A stretch of DNA of 64,000 nt from CAYUVH01 sp964448135 (GTDB taxonomy: Bacteria > Verrucomicrobiota > Verrucomicrobiia > Limisphaerales > UBA8199): positions 1 through 64,000 of the forward strand of contig CAYUVH010000034.1 in assembly GCA_964448135.1 (NCBI GenBank). The letters run 5' to 3'. The position numbers and the translations under genes are program-made. The notes beneath the pieces are model-generated. The model did not search any database and was not told the DNA's origin. It saw only the letters and a list, made by a program, of their open reading frames with translations. This document shows, one piece after another, positions 1 to 6,816 of this stretch (within the stretch, counting starts at the first letter, position 1; each line of letters starts with the position of its first letter).

Positions 1-1
1 T

Positions 2-1246
2 GCCTCGCAGTTCTCCGATATTTGTTTCCGTCACGAAGCCGGCAAGGACCTCGGAGTGCCGAGCCAGATCCAGGACCGCCAGGCATTGAACAACCAGCAG
101 GACGCCGTACCGCGGCCGAAGGATTACACGCTGGATCCCACGTATCGGGGTTTCGTGCCCATTCCCAACACACCGGTGTTGATCAAGTTCAACGCCAAGC
201 CGCGCGTGGACCTGACCGTGGACAACAAGAACACAGGGGACAATTTTCGTTTTGTGCCGGCGAAGTTTCCGCTTGAAGGCGAGGCGGGTTACGGCGGCAC
301 CGAGCAGGCTTATGTGAATGCGAACGGCAGCCAATTGCGGCTGGACGTGCGGGCGCCGGAAATGGCTGGGAACATGCGGTTCTATTACCAGAACGACTTC
401 TTTGGCTCCGACACCTCGAATATGAAATACCGGCTGCAGCAGCTATACGGGCAGTTCTTTGGGGTGACGGCCGGATTCACCTACGGCGTGTTTGAGGATC
501 CGGATGCGGTGTGGCCGGACACGGTGGATTATGAAGGACCGAACGCGGCGATCTTCGCGCGGCGGCCGGTCGTGCATTACACCTACGCTTTCAACGAGCA
601 TTGGAACACGACATTCGGCGTGGAACAGCCGGACATTTACCTGGATACGAGTTCCAGCAGTGACTCGACCACGCAGTTGCACACGGTGATGCCGGACCTT
701 GGTTTTAACGTGCGCTGGGAGCATGCGGGCATAGGGCACGTTCAATTCAGCACCATCTTCCGCGAGATCGGGAGCCAGGGCCAGACGTCGGGCACGCAGA
801 ATGTATTCGGTTACGGGGTGAACCTTTGCGCCGCGTTCAACCTGACGCAAAAGGACTTCGTGCAGGGCGCGCTGGTACTTGGAAAAGGCTGCGGCGGCAT
901 GGGCAACGACACCAGCTTCCTGAACAGCGACGGCGCGTTTTCCACGAGCGACCAATTGGAGGCGCTGGGTTATTGGAGTGCGATGGTCGGATACACGCAC
1001 AATTGGAACGACGTGTTCCGGTCCACGATCAGCTACGGTCACGTGCAGTTGAACAATGCGTCGGGCCAGGTTTCGACCTTCTACCATCTGAGCAACTACG
1101 CGAGCGCGAACCTGGTGTGGCAAATCCGCAAACGCCTGAGCGTGGGCCTGGAGGGGTTGTACGGAAACCAGGTGGGATTCGGCGGCGCCGGCAGCGGAAA
1201 TATTTTCCGCGTGCAACTCGGCTTGGTTTACTCGCTGTTTGACTGA
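2..1246 (+). CDS. DcaP-like outer-membrane porin, 5' end outside window
   Basis: C-terminal part of an outer-membrane beta-barrel resembling the DcaP-like porin family. The frame is open to the left edge, so the true start and signal peptide are upstream. A GTG at 56 is an internal codon rather than a convincing start. Visible features are a conserved stretch of alternating hydrophobic and polar barrel strands (for example around 370-480, reading LRLDVRAPEMAGNMRFYYQN) and a terminal strand ending VQLGLVYSLFD just before the stop. Many Gly, Asn and aromatic residues are typical of barrel turns and girdles. Family assignment is from pattern recognition. A general diffusion or substrate-specific porin is likely; the substrate cannot be inferred. 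Confidence 0.75.
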   Translation, partial: ASQFSDICFRHEAGKDLGVPSQIQDRQALNNQQDAVPRPKDYTLDPTYRGFVPIPNTPVLIKFNAKPRVDLTVDNKNTGDNFRFVPAKFPLEGEAGYGGTEQAYVNANGSQLRLDVRAPEMAGNMRFYYQNDFFGSDTSNMKYRLQQLYGQFFGVTAGFTYGVFEDPDAVWPDTVDYEGPNAAIFARRPVVHYTYAFNEHWNTTFGVEQPDIYLDTSSSSDSTTQLHTVMPDLGFNVRWEHAGIGHVQFSTIFREIGSQGQTSGTQNVFGYGVNLCAAFNLTQKDFVQGALVLGKGCGGMGNDTSFLNSDGAFSTSDQLEALGYWSAMVGYTHNWNDVFRSTISYGHVQLNNASGQVSTFYHLSNYASANLVWQIRKRLSVGLEGLYGNQVGFGGAGSGNIFRVQLGLVYSLFD

Positions 1247-1261
1247 GTCGGGGCTTCGAAC

Positions 1262-2386
1262 TCACATGGCGATGAAGGCCAGCCTCGCATTCCATTTCCA
1301 TCGAAAGGGCACCCGAAGCAGCGAGATCGGCGATTTCGAGGAAGTGTAACCGGCGATCTGGAACTTGCGCCATCCTTGGGTACCGCCGTGCCTTTTGGCC
1401 CTCGACTGCTTCGGCTCGCTCTTCGGGCTTTTCCAAAAGGGGTTAATGATATTGTCATATCTCATCCCGCCACCTTCTTGCCCGCCGGTTTTTGTTTCTG
1501 TCGCTGTTGCAACAAAAACGCCAGGTATCCCCGGCTTCCCATCTCCAGCCGCCGCGCAATCCAGCCCAGCGACATCGTCGTCTGCGCCCGCAGTGGCCAA
1601 GCCAGTTCCACCTTCCGCGCCGCCCCCTTGGGTTGCTTCCGCATCTCCGCTTCGCTCCATGCGGGAAACGCCGCAGCCCAGCTTGGTGGCGGGCATGAAG
1701 TGGGTACTGGGCAGCACGGTGTAGCGATCCTTCGCCCCCTTGCCATCCCGCACGGTCAGTTGTTTCATTGCGAAATCCACGTCCTTCACCCGCAACCGCA
1801 ATGCCTCCAGCAGCCGCAGGCCGCCACCATAGATCAGCTTCACCATCAGCAACGGCGTCCCGCTCATCGCCCCCAGCACTTGCCCGGCTTCCTGCGGAGT
1901 CAGCACCGTGGGCACCCGCGCGGGCCGCGTCGCGCGCACCGAGTCAATCCGCCTAATCGCCACATGCAACACCTCCCGGTACAGAAACGGCAGCGCATTA
2001 AACGCCTGGTTTTGCGTGGACACCGCCACGTTGCCCACCACCGCCAGGTCGCTCAGAAACGCCTCCATTTTCGGTTCGGCTGGCAACCGATCCTCTCGCC
2101 GCGTCAGGGCGTGGAATTTCACATACCGCCGCACCCAATCGGCATAAGTTCGCTCCGTGCGAATCGAGTAGTGCTTCAGGCGCAGCACCTCCCGAAGCTG
2201 ATCCAGGAGTTTAAGGTTCGGATTCGGGATGACCGACTCGTAGGTTACCGCGGGCGAGGACGGGGCGCCGGTTCCACTCGCCGCTTGACTGGCCGGCCGA
2301 AATTCCATACAATTTAACGGTAAAGGTGATGCTAATGGACACTCAAGTCGACTTGACGTTTGGTCCCTAATATCCAATAGCATCAA
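1262..2386 (-). pseudogene. intI: Integron integrase, C-terminal catalytic half lost
   Basis: Tyrosine recombinase of the IntI type. The stretch reading LRLKHYSIRTERTYADWVRR (about residues 67-87) is the characteristic N-terminal SAM-like domain. STQNQAFNALPFLYREVL and GGGLRLLEALRLRVKDVDF follow, the latter containing the first catalytic Arg (about residue 191). The IntI match ends near residue 229 (about position 1700), just after KDRYTVLPS. The expected HxLRHSFATHLL and LGHxxxxTTMIYTH motifs with the remaining catalytic His, Arg and Tyr were not found in any minus-strand frame down to 1262. The rest of the open frame is unrelated sequence overlapping a transposase tail. The start is uncertain; an ATG at 2308 is as good as the upstream TTG/ATG at 2383-2386. 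As it stands it cannot cleave DNA. Confidence 0.85.
1462..1696 (-). pseudogene. IS200/REP-type transposase, C-terminal tail remnant
   Basis: In a different minus-strand frame from the integrase, the end of this segment reads WSEAEMRKQPKGAARKVELA and then TTMSLGWIARRLEMGSRGYL before a Lys-rich end. I recognise this as the helix-turn-helix-like tail common to Y1/REP-associated transposases of Verrucomicrobiota (pattern TTxTLxWIAxRLxMGxxxxL). The Tyr-HUH catalytic domain is absent. The fragment begins about where the integrase homology stops, so insertion followed by deletion at this spot probably destroyed intI. A database search with the 60-residue tail would test the family call. Confidence 0.6.
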
Positions 2387-2415
2387 GTTAACTTTATGCT
2401 AATCAAGGGTTAGGC
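2385..2415 (+). other. attI-like recombination site
   Basis: The core GTTAGGC at 2409-2415 fits GTTRRRY and lies 6 bp before the first cassette start codon and just upstream of intI, the canonical attI position. A palindromic AAGTTAACTT at 2385-2394 could supply the inverted simple site. A TTGACG at 2353-2358 is a possible -35 of a cassette promoter, but I see only weak -10 candidates. The position is strong evidence; the exact left limit is a guess. Confidence 0.7.
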
Positions 2416-2420
2416 CGCTT

Positions 2421-2954
2421 ATGGACGCCACGCGAAAGAAAGAACTCAAGGCGCAATGGCGCGACCAGCAGCAAACGCCGAATGAGTGGTATCAGTGTCT
2501 TCACGCAGGCACGGAAGCCGTTCGACGCCCTTACGAGCTTCCACAGTTTCGCCGAGTTGGTTTTCCGTCGTTGGTTGTCTATCACATTCCTAGTTTTCTG
2601 GACTGCCACGGTTGGTTTGTGTCGCGAGCTCGCGGCGGGTGCAAGCTTCACACGGTCGTTTGGCGACAGGCCGCAGACGGACAGCGCGTGCCCATTGCAG
2701 CGCAGCCCACACTGGAGGAGAGCTCCGCTGATATTGATGCGCAGTGGTTCGAGCAGCAGCTCGCCGCGTTGTCAGCGATCCGGATTCCGCTTGTTGCCGA
2801 CCGACTGATCGGCTGCGACGGGGAGAGTTTTGGTGTTCACATTCCACATTCATTCGAGGTTGAGTGGTGGTGTGACGGTCCAGCGGAGTGGGCGGAGCTT
2901 ACGAGATGGAGTTATGCTTGTATTGAGTATTTCAGACACACGAACGCGGCCTAA
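2421..2954 (+). CDS. Cassette 1: hypothetical protein, 177 aa
   Basis: First cassette gene, unrecognised. It is a soluble, Trp-rich protein of 177 residues with no signal peptide or membrane segment. It has a hydrophobic central strand around PSLVVYHIPSF (residues 47-57), a charged middle and a C-terminal segment rich in Trp, Glu and Cys (VEWWCDGPAEWAELTRWSY). The ATG lies 6 bp after the attI core. The TAA stop is built from the R'' box of the following attC (GCCTAAC), the usual geometry of integron cassettes. Being first in the array, it would be the cassette most exposed to a promoter in the intI/attI area. No function is proposed. Confidence 0.85.
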   Translation: MDATRKKELKAQWRDQQQTPNEWYQCLHAGTEAVRRPYELPQFRRVGFPSLVVYHIPSFLDCHGWFVSRARGGCKLHTVVWRQAADGQRVPIAAQPTLEESSADIDAQWFEQQLAALSAIRIPLVADRLIGCDGESFGVHIPHSFEVEWWCDGPAEWAELTRWSYACIEYFRHTNAA

Positions 2955-3041
2955 CCATGCGCTGCAGCGAACCCGGCGGGGGCGTCGCGGTTGCAATCGT
3001 TGCGTCCCGCGCGCCGGGTCGCTGAGCTTGGGTCGTTAGCC
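2949..3041 (+). other. attC site 1 (93 bp)
   Basis: R'' GCCTAAC at 2949-2955 and R' GTTAGCC at 3035-3041. Inside, GCTGCAGCGA (L'') pairs with TCGCTGAGC (L') leaving one unpaired G, the extrahelical base that orients attC sites. An inner GC-rich stem (ACCCGGCGGG / CGCGCCGGGT) closes it. It is nearly identical to attC site 3. Confidence 0.92.
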
Positions 3042-3045
3042 GCAT

Positions 3046-3666
3046 ATGCCGCCTATGTTCCAAAGGGTGTTGGCGATTGTCGTGCTCGCCGTCGTGGCGA
3101 TTCCCGTCGCTTTGGCCTGTTACTGTATGTTCCGATACGGCCCGCCTACGCTGGCACCTACTGAGGTTGCAGAGCCGGGGCTTTATGCGCTTGGCAAGAC
3201 ATGGTCCCCGCCATGTAGCCATGGGTTGGGCTTTGAATGGAGTCTTCGCTACCACATTGGGATGAGGCGTGATGACATCCGCAGGAACATGGCCTACGCC
3301 GCACGGCTGGTTGCTTCAGCTTCTCGGCCGGACAAAGGTTGGGCAGCGATGGAGAAGGACACGCATGGGCTGGCGCATTATGTGACCGACTTTGAAGGCG
3401 GGCAGCGCAGCAGCGGTGTAGCCGCCTGCGATCTGTACGAGGGTGGTGAGAACTGCCACGTGCTTTTTTTCGACGATGCGGGCGTGCTGGTAGGCGTTCA
3501 CTGTTTTCCAAGCGTCCTTTATCTTTCGAAGCTCGTGGAGCCGGCTAACGAGGCGATGCACCGAATGAGCGGCCATCACGTCAGTTCGGTATTCGGAACC
3601 CCAGGGAGGCCGCTCATCGGTGATCTTGATCGTTCGCCAAGCTCACGTAGCCATGTCAGCGCATGA
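3046..3666 (+). CDS. Cassette 2a: hypothetical protein with N-terminal membrane anchor, 206 aa
   Basis: Unrecognised protein of 206 residues. Residues 5-27 (FQRVLAIVVLAVVAIPVALA) form a membrane helix, so the rest is probably periplasmic. Five to six Cys residues lie in the body (for example ACDL, ENCHV and VHCFP). The start is either ATG 3046 or ATG 3055; both lie a few bases after the attC R' box. Its stop overlaps the start of the next gene by 4 bp (ATGA at 3663-3666), so the two are translationally coupled inside one cassette. Two-gene cassettes are unusual, and a co-inherited pair such as effector/immunity or toxin/antidote is possible but not shown by the sequence. Confidence 0.8.
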   Translation: MPPMFQRVLAIVVLAVVAIPVALACYCMFRYGPPTLAPTEVAEPGLYALGKTWSPPCSHGLGFEWSLRYHIGMRRDDIRRNMAYAARLVASASRPDKGWAAMEKDTHGLAHYVTDFEGGQRSSGVAACDLYEGGENCHVLFFDDAGVLVGVHCFPSVLYLSKLVEPANEAMHRMSGHHVSSVFGTPGRPLIGDLDRSPSSRSHVSA

Positions 3667-4055
3667 GGCCGAATTTCGATTCCGAAGGTCACGATAGAAC
3701 AACGTTTGCGCCGTTCGTTCTTCGCGATTGCCGCGATAGCAAATGGAAGGATGTGCGGCTGGAATTTTCCAACTGGAACTGGCTTCACGATTTTTGCGGC
3801 GGTGATAGCATTGGAGATTACTATCTGAACGGGCCGGGTGTTGAGGGTTTGGTGATGGCGACACGCCTTCTCAATGGCCTCGAAGCCAGCCCGGAGACAA
3901 TGAACCCAAACTCAGAGGGCGATGCCTGTTACATTCATTTCGCAGACTTTGACGACGCAGTGCAGACCGCGGCCCTGTGCGCGGCCATGATCAAAGATAA
4001 GGTGTTGCTTCGTCAGGCCGCAATTACGGCACAGGAAAACGGATTTGGAGACTGA
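3663..4055 (+). CDS. Cassette 2b: hypothetical protein, 130 aa
   Basis: Unrecognised soluble acidic protein of 130 residues, second gene of a two-gene cassette. It starts on an ATGA overlap with the membrane-anchored gene upstream. The sequence is rich in aromatic residues early (LEFSNWNWLHDF) and ends in a helix-rich segment (VQTAALCAAMIKDKVLLRQA). Size, acidity and coupling to an exported partner resemble small immunity proteins, but I recognise no immunity family, so this is only a hypothesis. The attC site begins 20 bp after the stop. Confidence 0.8.
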   Translation: MRPNFDSEGHDRTTFAPFVLRDCRDSKWKDVRLEFSNWNWLHDFCGGDSIGDYYLNGPGVEGLVMATRLLNGLEASPETMNPNSEGDACYIHFADFDDAVQTAALCAAMIKDKVLLRQAAITAQENGFGD

Positions 4056-4074
4056 TGGATTACGATTACCGAAT

Positions 4075-4167
4075 GGCGAACAAGCCCGTGCAGCCAACAC
4101 CGCGATGAGCCCTCGGTTTTCATACCGGACGCCAGTCGCGCGGTGTGGCTGACCGGCGGCGTTAGGC
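4075..4167 (+). other. attC site 2 (93 bp)
   Basis: R' GTTAGGC at 4161-4167 is perfect. R'' is the variant GGCGAAC at 4075-4081. The arms GCCAACACCGCG and CGCGGTGTGGC pair with one bulged base. The length matches sites 1, 3, 4, 5 and 8. Confidence 0.85.
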
Positions 4168-4181
4168 ATCGTTCGCACGTC

Positions 4182-4463
4182 ATGAGCACATTCCCACGAC
4201 AATTGGACGGAGCAGACGTGCTCTGGGTCGCGCCTGCTATTTCGGGCCAGCGAGGAAATGATCGCGAGAGTGGCGAGCGAGTCCCCATCTCCGCGTACGC
4301 AGTCGCTCAGTATTCTGGAGATGAGCCTCGTGCCTACTTGTTTGCAGTCAGTTCTGATCACTGCGTCCTTGCTGATGACCTCTGGGAGTCACCCGAGGAG
4401 GCGATGCGTGTTGCCATTGATTCTGGTTTAGTGAGAAATGGAGACTGGAAACCGAATGCCTAA
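4182..4463 (+). CDS. Cassette 3: hypothetical protein, 93 aa
   Basis: Unrecognised 93-residue protein. ATG 4182 (MSTFPRQLDGADVLWVAP) is chosen because the longer frame would start inside the preceding attC. No signal peptide. The TAA stop is part of the next R'' box (GCCTAAC, 4458-4464). The C-terminal half (DDLWESPEEAMRVAIDSGLV) looks like a helical cap following a beta-rich N-terminus. No function assigned. Confidence 0.78.
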   Translation: MSTFPRQLDGADVLWVAPAISGQRGNDRESGERVPISAYAVAQYSGDEPRAYLFAVSSDHCVLADDLWESPEEAMRVAIDSGLVRNGDWKPNA

Positions 4464-4550
4464 CCATGCGCTGCAGCGAACCCGGCGGGAGCGTCACGGT
4501 TGCAATCGTTGCGTCCCGCGCGCCGGGTCGCTGAGCTTGGTCCGTTGGAT
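4458..4550 (+). other. attC site 3 (93 bp)
   Basis: R'' GCCTAAC at 4458-4464 and R' GTTGGAT at 4544-4550 (fits GTTRRRY). It has the same L''/L' pair and extrahelical G as site 1 and differs from it at only a few positions, mostly next to R'. Confidence 0.92.
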
Positions 4551-4562
4551 GGCGGGTGAGCG

Positions 4563-4799
4563 ATGAGAAACCCAGAACACGATTTCGACCGCGATGTCTT
4601 GCAATCTCTGGAGGGGTACTTCCAGCCAGATGAGTTAAAAACGCAAATTCGCCGTCGCCGGCTGGGTGAGATGGATACCGCCGTTCGCGTCACGCACTTG
4701 CCGTCCGGCCGCATCGCGGAATCGGAAAAACATAACACGCAGATTCGTAACAAGATCTGCTGCTTGCTCCAGTTGCTTTCGCTGAAATTGGATACATGA
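4563..4799 (+). CDS. Cassette 4: hypothetical small protein, 78 aa
   Basis: 78-residue basic protein. Residues 41-51 (AVRVTHLPSGR) and the following SEKHNTQIRNK faintly recall a strand-loop of the class-I release-factor codon-recognition fold (AVRITHxPTG), but the catalytic GGQ motif is absent and the protein is far too short. I treat this as a superficial likeness. The start is ATG 4563, 13 bp after the attC R' box. The next attC begins 11 bp after the stop. Alternative: a fragment of a release-factor-like rescue protein captured as a cassette. Confidence 0.65.
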   Translation: MRNPEHDFDRDVLQSLEGYFQPDELKTQIRRRRLGEMDTAVRVTHLPSGRIAESEKHNTQIRNKICCLLQLLSLKLDT

Positions 4800-4809
4800 A
4801 CCGTACTTC

Positions 4810-4902
4810 ATCCAACAATCGCGCTGCACTCGACGCCGATGGCACGCACTGTTTGAATATGCAGCGTTATTGCCTCGGCGCGATTGAGCGCGGGCGTTCG
4901 CC
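4810..4902 (+). other. attC site 4 (93 bp)
   Basis: R'' ATCCAAC at 4810-4816 fits RYYYAAC. R' is GTTCGCC at 4896-4902, with C in place of a purine. Imperfect arms AATCGCGCTGCACTCGACG and CGGCGCGATTGAGCGCG. The identical 93-bp length supports the call. Confidence 0.75.
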
Positions 4903-5241
4903 AACCATGCGAGCAGCGCGAGCCAAACTGAAGTCCTGTAGGGACGATGCGGTAATAGCCCAGGGCAAAGTGAGTCACCGAACGCCGCCCTGGGTAAGCG
5001 CACCCCCAAAAAAACCTTCCCCCTCTCCTCGTTCCGTCCCGCTCCGAGCGGGAGGGAACGAGGAGAGGGTTGGGGAGAGGAGGCCCCCTTCTTCCAGGCG
5101 CGAGGACGCCCCATGCGTTGACCCGACGCCCAAGGCATCAGATATTCAGACCATGGCGAACAAGCCCACTTCACTCGACGCCGCGATGACGTTTCTCTTT
5201 CACATTGCAAGCCACCGGCGCGGCGCGAGTGAGCTCGTTCG
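4897..5241 (+). other. Cassette 5: no convincing gene; carries an inverted repeat
   Basis: The 345-bp cassette between attC sites 4 and 5 has no start codon with a sensible frame ending before the next site. A frame open across it also runs through both attC sites and is rejected as a gene. Between 5021 and 5069 it holds two 24-bp arms with a single mismatch separated by one base (CCCTCTCCTCGTTCC... and its complement). This could be a small mobile repeat or a structured RNA. Gene-less cassettes are known in integrons and may carry promoters or RNAs. Confidence 0.65.
5021..5069. repeat. Inverted repeat, 24-bp arms, inside cassette 5
   Basis: Arms 5021-5044 and 5046-5069 are complementary except at one position. 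There is no T-run after it, so it is not a standard terminator. The outer sequence resembles the CCCTCTCC/GGAGAGGG repeats found at 17124, 59016 and 60001. Confidence 0.8.
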
Positions 5242-5247
5242 TTCGGC
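5155..5247 (+). other. attC site 5 (93 bp)
   Basis: R'' GGCGAAC at 5155-5161 (same variant as site 2) and R' GTTCGGC at 5241-5247. CACTTCACTCGACGCCGCG pairs with CGCGGCGCGAGTGAGC with small bulges. Confidence 0.8.
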
Positions 5248-5266
5248 GGCAAGCGTAGGACGCGAG

Positions 5267-5683
5267 ATGCCATACTTCTCACTGATGTTTCTGGTTGGCG
5301 TAGTCCTCCCGTGTATCGGGTGTGATCGGACCACCCCGGCTCAGACTTTCCAGACCGCCACCAGAAAGCCCATGCCGAGCAGCGTGCGCATAATCAATAG
5401 CCGCACCAGAGCCTTCACAGCGGTTGATCACTATCTGCACTTCACTATCTCACCAGACGATCTCGCCGGCATCGTACAGGGCGGCAGTTACAGCCGAGAC
5501 GCGAATCCCGGCCTCGACTTTCACCTTTGGAAAGGGCGCCCTGCATGGTGGACGCCCGAAAAACTTGGTGCTGGTGCAGTGGAGTTCAGCCATACCCCTG
5601 ATGAGAAAGGGGACGCTTGGCGCCGAAGGCTCTTCGTGAACTCCTCCTCCACCGAAGTGTACTGCTATGCCGCGCCTGACTAG
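5267..5683 (+). CDS. Cassette 6: predicted lipoprotein, 138 aa
   Basis: Unrecognised lipoprotein. Starting at ATG 5267 gives MPYFSLMFLVGVVLPCIGCD, a hydrophobic signal with a lipobox ending IGC, so Cys19 would be lipidated. The longer upstream frame passes through two attC sites and is not used. The mature part contains FTAVDHYLHFTISPDD and a Trp-rich centre (WKGRPAWWTPEKLG). It ends in RLFVNSSSTEVYCYAAPD. It looks like a small beta-rich protein anchored in the outer or inner membrane; function unknown. Confidence 0.8.
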   Translation: MPYFSLMFLVGVVLPCIGCDRTTPAQTFQTATRKPMPSSVRIINSRTRAFTAVDHYLHFTISPDDLAGIVQGGSYSRDANPGLDFHLWKGRPAWWTPEKLGAGAVEFSHTPDEKGDAWRRRLFVNSSSTEVYCYAAPD

Positions 5684-5686
5684 GAC

Positions 5687-5782
5687 GCCGAACCAGCCAG
5701 TGCAGCGAATGGCGGCGGGCGGATGCTGTTCGCAATATCGAACGCCTGGGGCCGCCGCCATCGCTGACTTTTGTCGTTATGG
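5687..5782 (+). other. attC site 6 (96 bp)
   Basis: R'' GCCGAAC at 5687-5693. R' is the degenerate GTTATGG at 5776-5782, whose ATG serves as the start codon of the next gene. Strong inner pairing GCGAATGGCGGCGG / CCGCCGCCATCGC. Confidence 0.85.
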
Positions 5783-6225
5783 GTCATAGCCGTAAGCTTG
5801 GGTTCCAAAGATTACTTGCTGGAGCGGGGCTGGTCGTTGTCTTTGGCGCCGGCTGCGCTCACACCGTCCGCTTCCGGGCGGTTGACGCCTTGAGCGGCCA
5901 ATCTTTGACGGGCGTTGAAACCACATGGAGGCAAGATAGGTATGACCTCCTGCTCGGGGTGAGCCACACCGGTCCAACCAACCTACCACCATCGGGGGAG
6001 GACGGCGTAATCACCGTCCCCGGCCTCCACGAGACTTGGGCAAGTTGCTTCGTGTTCTCGCGGCCCGGATATGCCACTGCTTACGGCGCCTACTGCCGCG
6101 GGGCTCTAAGTCTTGCGGGCCGAATAAACTCGCTTCACACAGACACCGGCTTCATACTTGAGGGGCCCCTCGCTGTCAGCCGGGCGACGGACGGACTTGT
6201 CCCCGTCCCAATGAAAAGGCAATGA
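5779..6225 (+). CDS. Cassette 7: predicted lipoprotein, 148 aa
   Basis: Unrecognised lipoprotein. The N-terminus has RK, then a hydrophobic core (LLAGAGLVVVFGAGCAH) with a lipobox ending GAGC. The mature part opens with VRFRAVDALSGQSLTGVETTW, which resembles the first strands of a carboxypeptidase-regulatory or transthyretin-like beta sandwich (xVxDxxTGxPLxGVxV). An all-beta surface domain is therefore plausible. The start codon is created by the R' box of attC site 6, so expression signals must come from the upstream cassette or its attC. Confidence 0.8.
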   Translation: MGHSRKLGFQRLLAGAGLVVVFGAGCAHTVRFRAVDALSGQSLTGVETTWRQDRYDLLLGVSHTGPTNLPPSGEDGVITVPGLHETWASCFVFSRPGYATAYGAYCRGALSLAGRINSLHTDTGFILEGPLAVSRATDGLVPVPMKRQ

Positions 6226-6232
6226 GACCATT

Positions 6233-6336
6233 ACATAACGATCGCACTTCAGGCAACGGCGCGGTCACGCCTTGGTTTCATATTCTGCACCTTGGACGCG
6301 CCGTGCCTGAGTGCGAGCTTTAGGTCCTCGTTGCAC
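6233..6336 (+). other. attC site 7 (104 bp)
   Basis: R'' ACATAAC at 6233-6239 and R' GTTGCAC at 6330-6336, both off-consensus. The arms TCGCACTTCAGGCAACGGCGCG and CGCGCCGTGCCTGAGTGCGA pair almost throughout with two single-base bulges. Confidence 0.82.
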
Positions 6337-6720
6337 ATGAATCTCTTCCTTGCCTGCTTGGCGCCGGTCCTCGGGCTGGCCTTCGTATTGTGGATCGACC
6401 GGAAGCGACCGCGTGCGCCCTTCCCGGTCGATGAGGTGGAGTTGAAGCGGTGGGCTTCTCGAAGTTTCCCGGAGCAACAGTGTTCGGTCGCGACCGTGCT
6501 CGCACGGGTTCTCGTGAGGGAGTGCGACGTTCCTCTTGGGGAATTGACGCCAGAGGCAACCTTTTCCGAACTAAATGTCCATGATGACTTCGACGGTCCT
6601 CATTTTGTCACCTGTGTTGAGCAGGAACTTCGGTGCTCGATCCCAGAAAGTGTCCGGGACGGAATTCGCAAATTCTCTGACTTGGTTAATTATGTGTCGA
6701 GACTTCCAACCAAGACCTAA
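6337..6720 (+). CDS. Cassette 8: membrane-anchored ACP-like protein lacking the carrier serine, 127 aa
   Basis: ATG 6337 follows directly on the R' box of attC 7. Residues 1-20 (MNLFLACLAPVLGLAFVLWI) form a signal-anchor helix. The C-terminal half (TFSELNVHDDFDGPHFVTCV then EQELRCSIPESV...FSDLVNYVSRL) follows the helix pattern of acyl carrier proteins. The DSL motif that carries phosphopantetheine is replaced by DFD, so it cannot be a conventional carrier. I infer an ACP-like fold with another role. The TAA stop is inside the next R'' box. Fold confidence is moderate; function unknown. Confidence 0.75.
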   Translation: MNLFLACLAPVLGLAFVLWIDRKRPRAPFPVDEVELKRWASRSFPEQQCSVATVLARVLVRECDVPLGELTPEATFSELNVHDDFDGPHFVTCVEQELRCSIPESVRDGIRKFSDLVNYVSRLPTKT

Positions 6721-6807
6721 CGAAAGTGCTGGAGGCGACGACGGGATTCCGCGTCTGTTTCATGCTGGACTCCCTTGGCCCGCCGCGCCTCATCACGGTC
6801 GTTAGCC
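6715..6807 (+). other. attC site 8 (93 bp)
   Basis: R'' ACCTAAC at 6715-6721 and R' GTTAGCC at 6801-6807, both on consensus. Arms GTGCTGGAGGCGACGACGGG and CCCGCCGCGCCTCATCAC. Confidence 0.9.
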
Positions 6808-6816
6808 GCAGACGCC

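Noticed and set aside
4563..4799. Release-factor identity for the cassette 4 product
   Set aside because: The AVRVTHLPSG likeness is short and the essential GGQ motif is absent.
4796..5683. Long plus-strand frame (295 codons) across cassettes 4-6
   Set aside because: It passes through attC sites 4 and 5; the last 138 codons form a lipoprotein gene with its own ATG at 5267.
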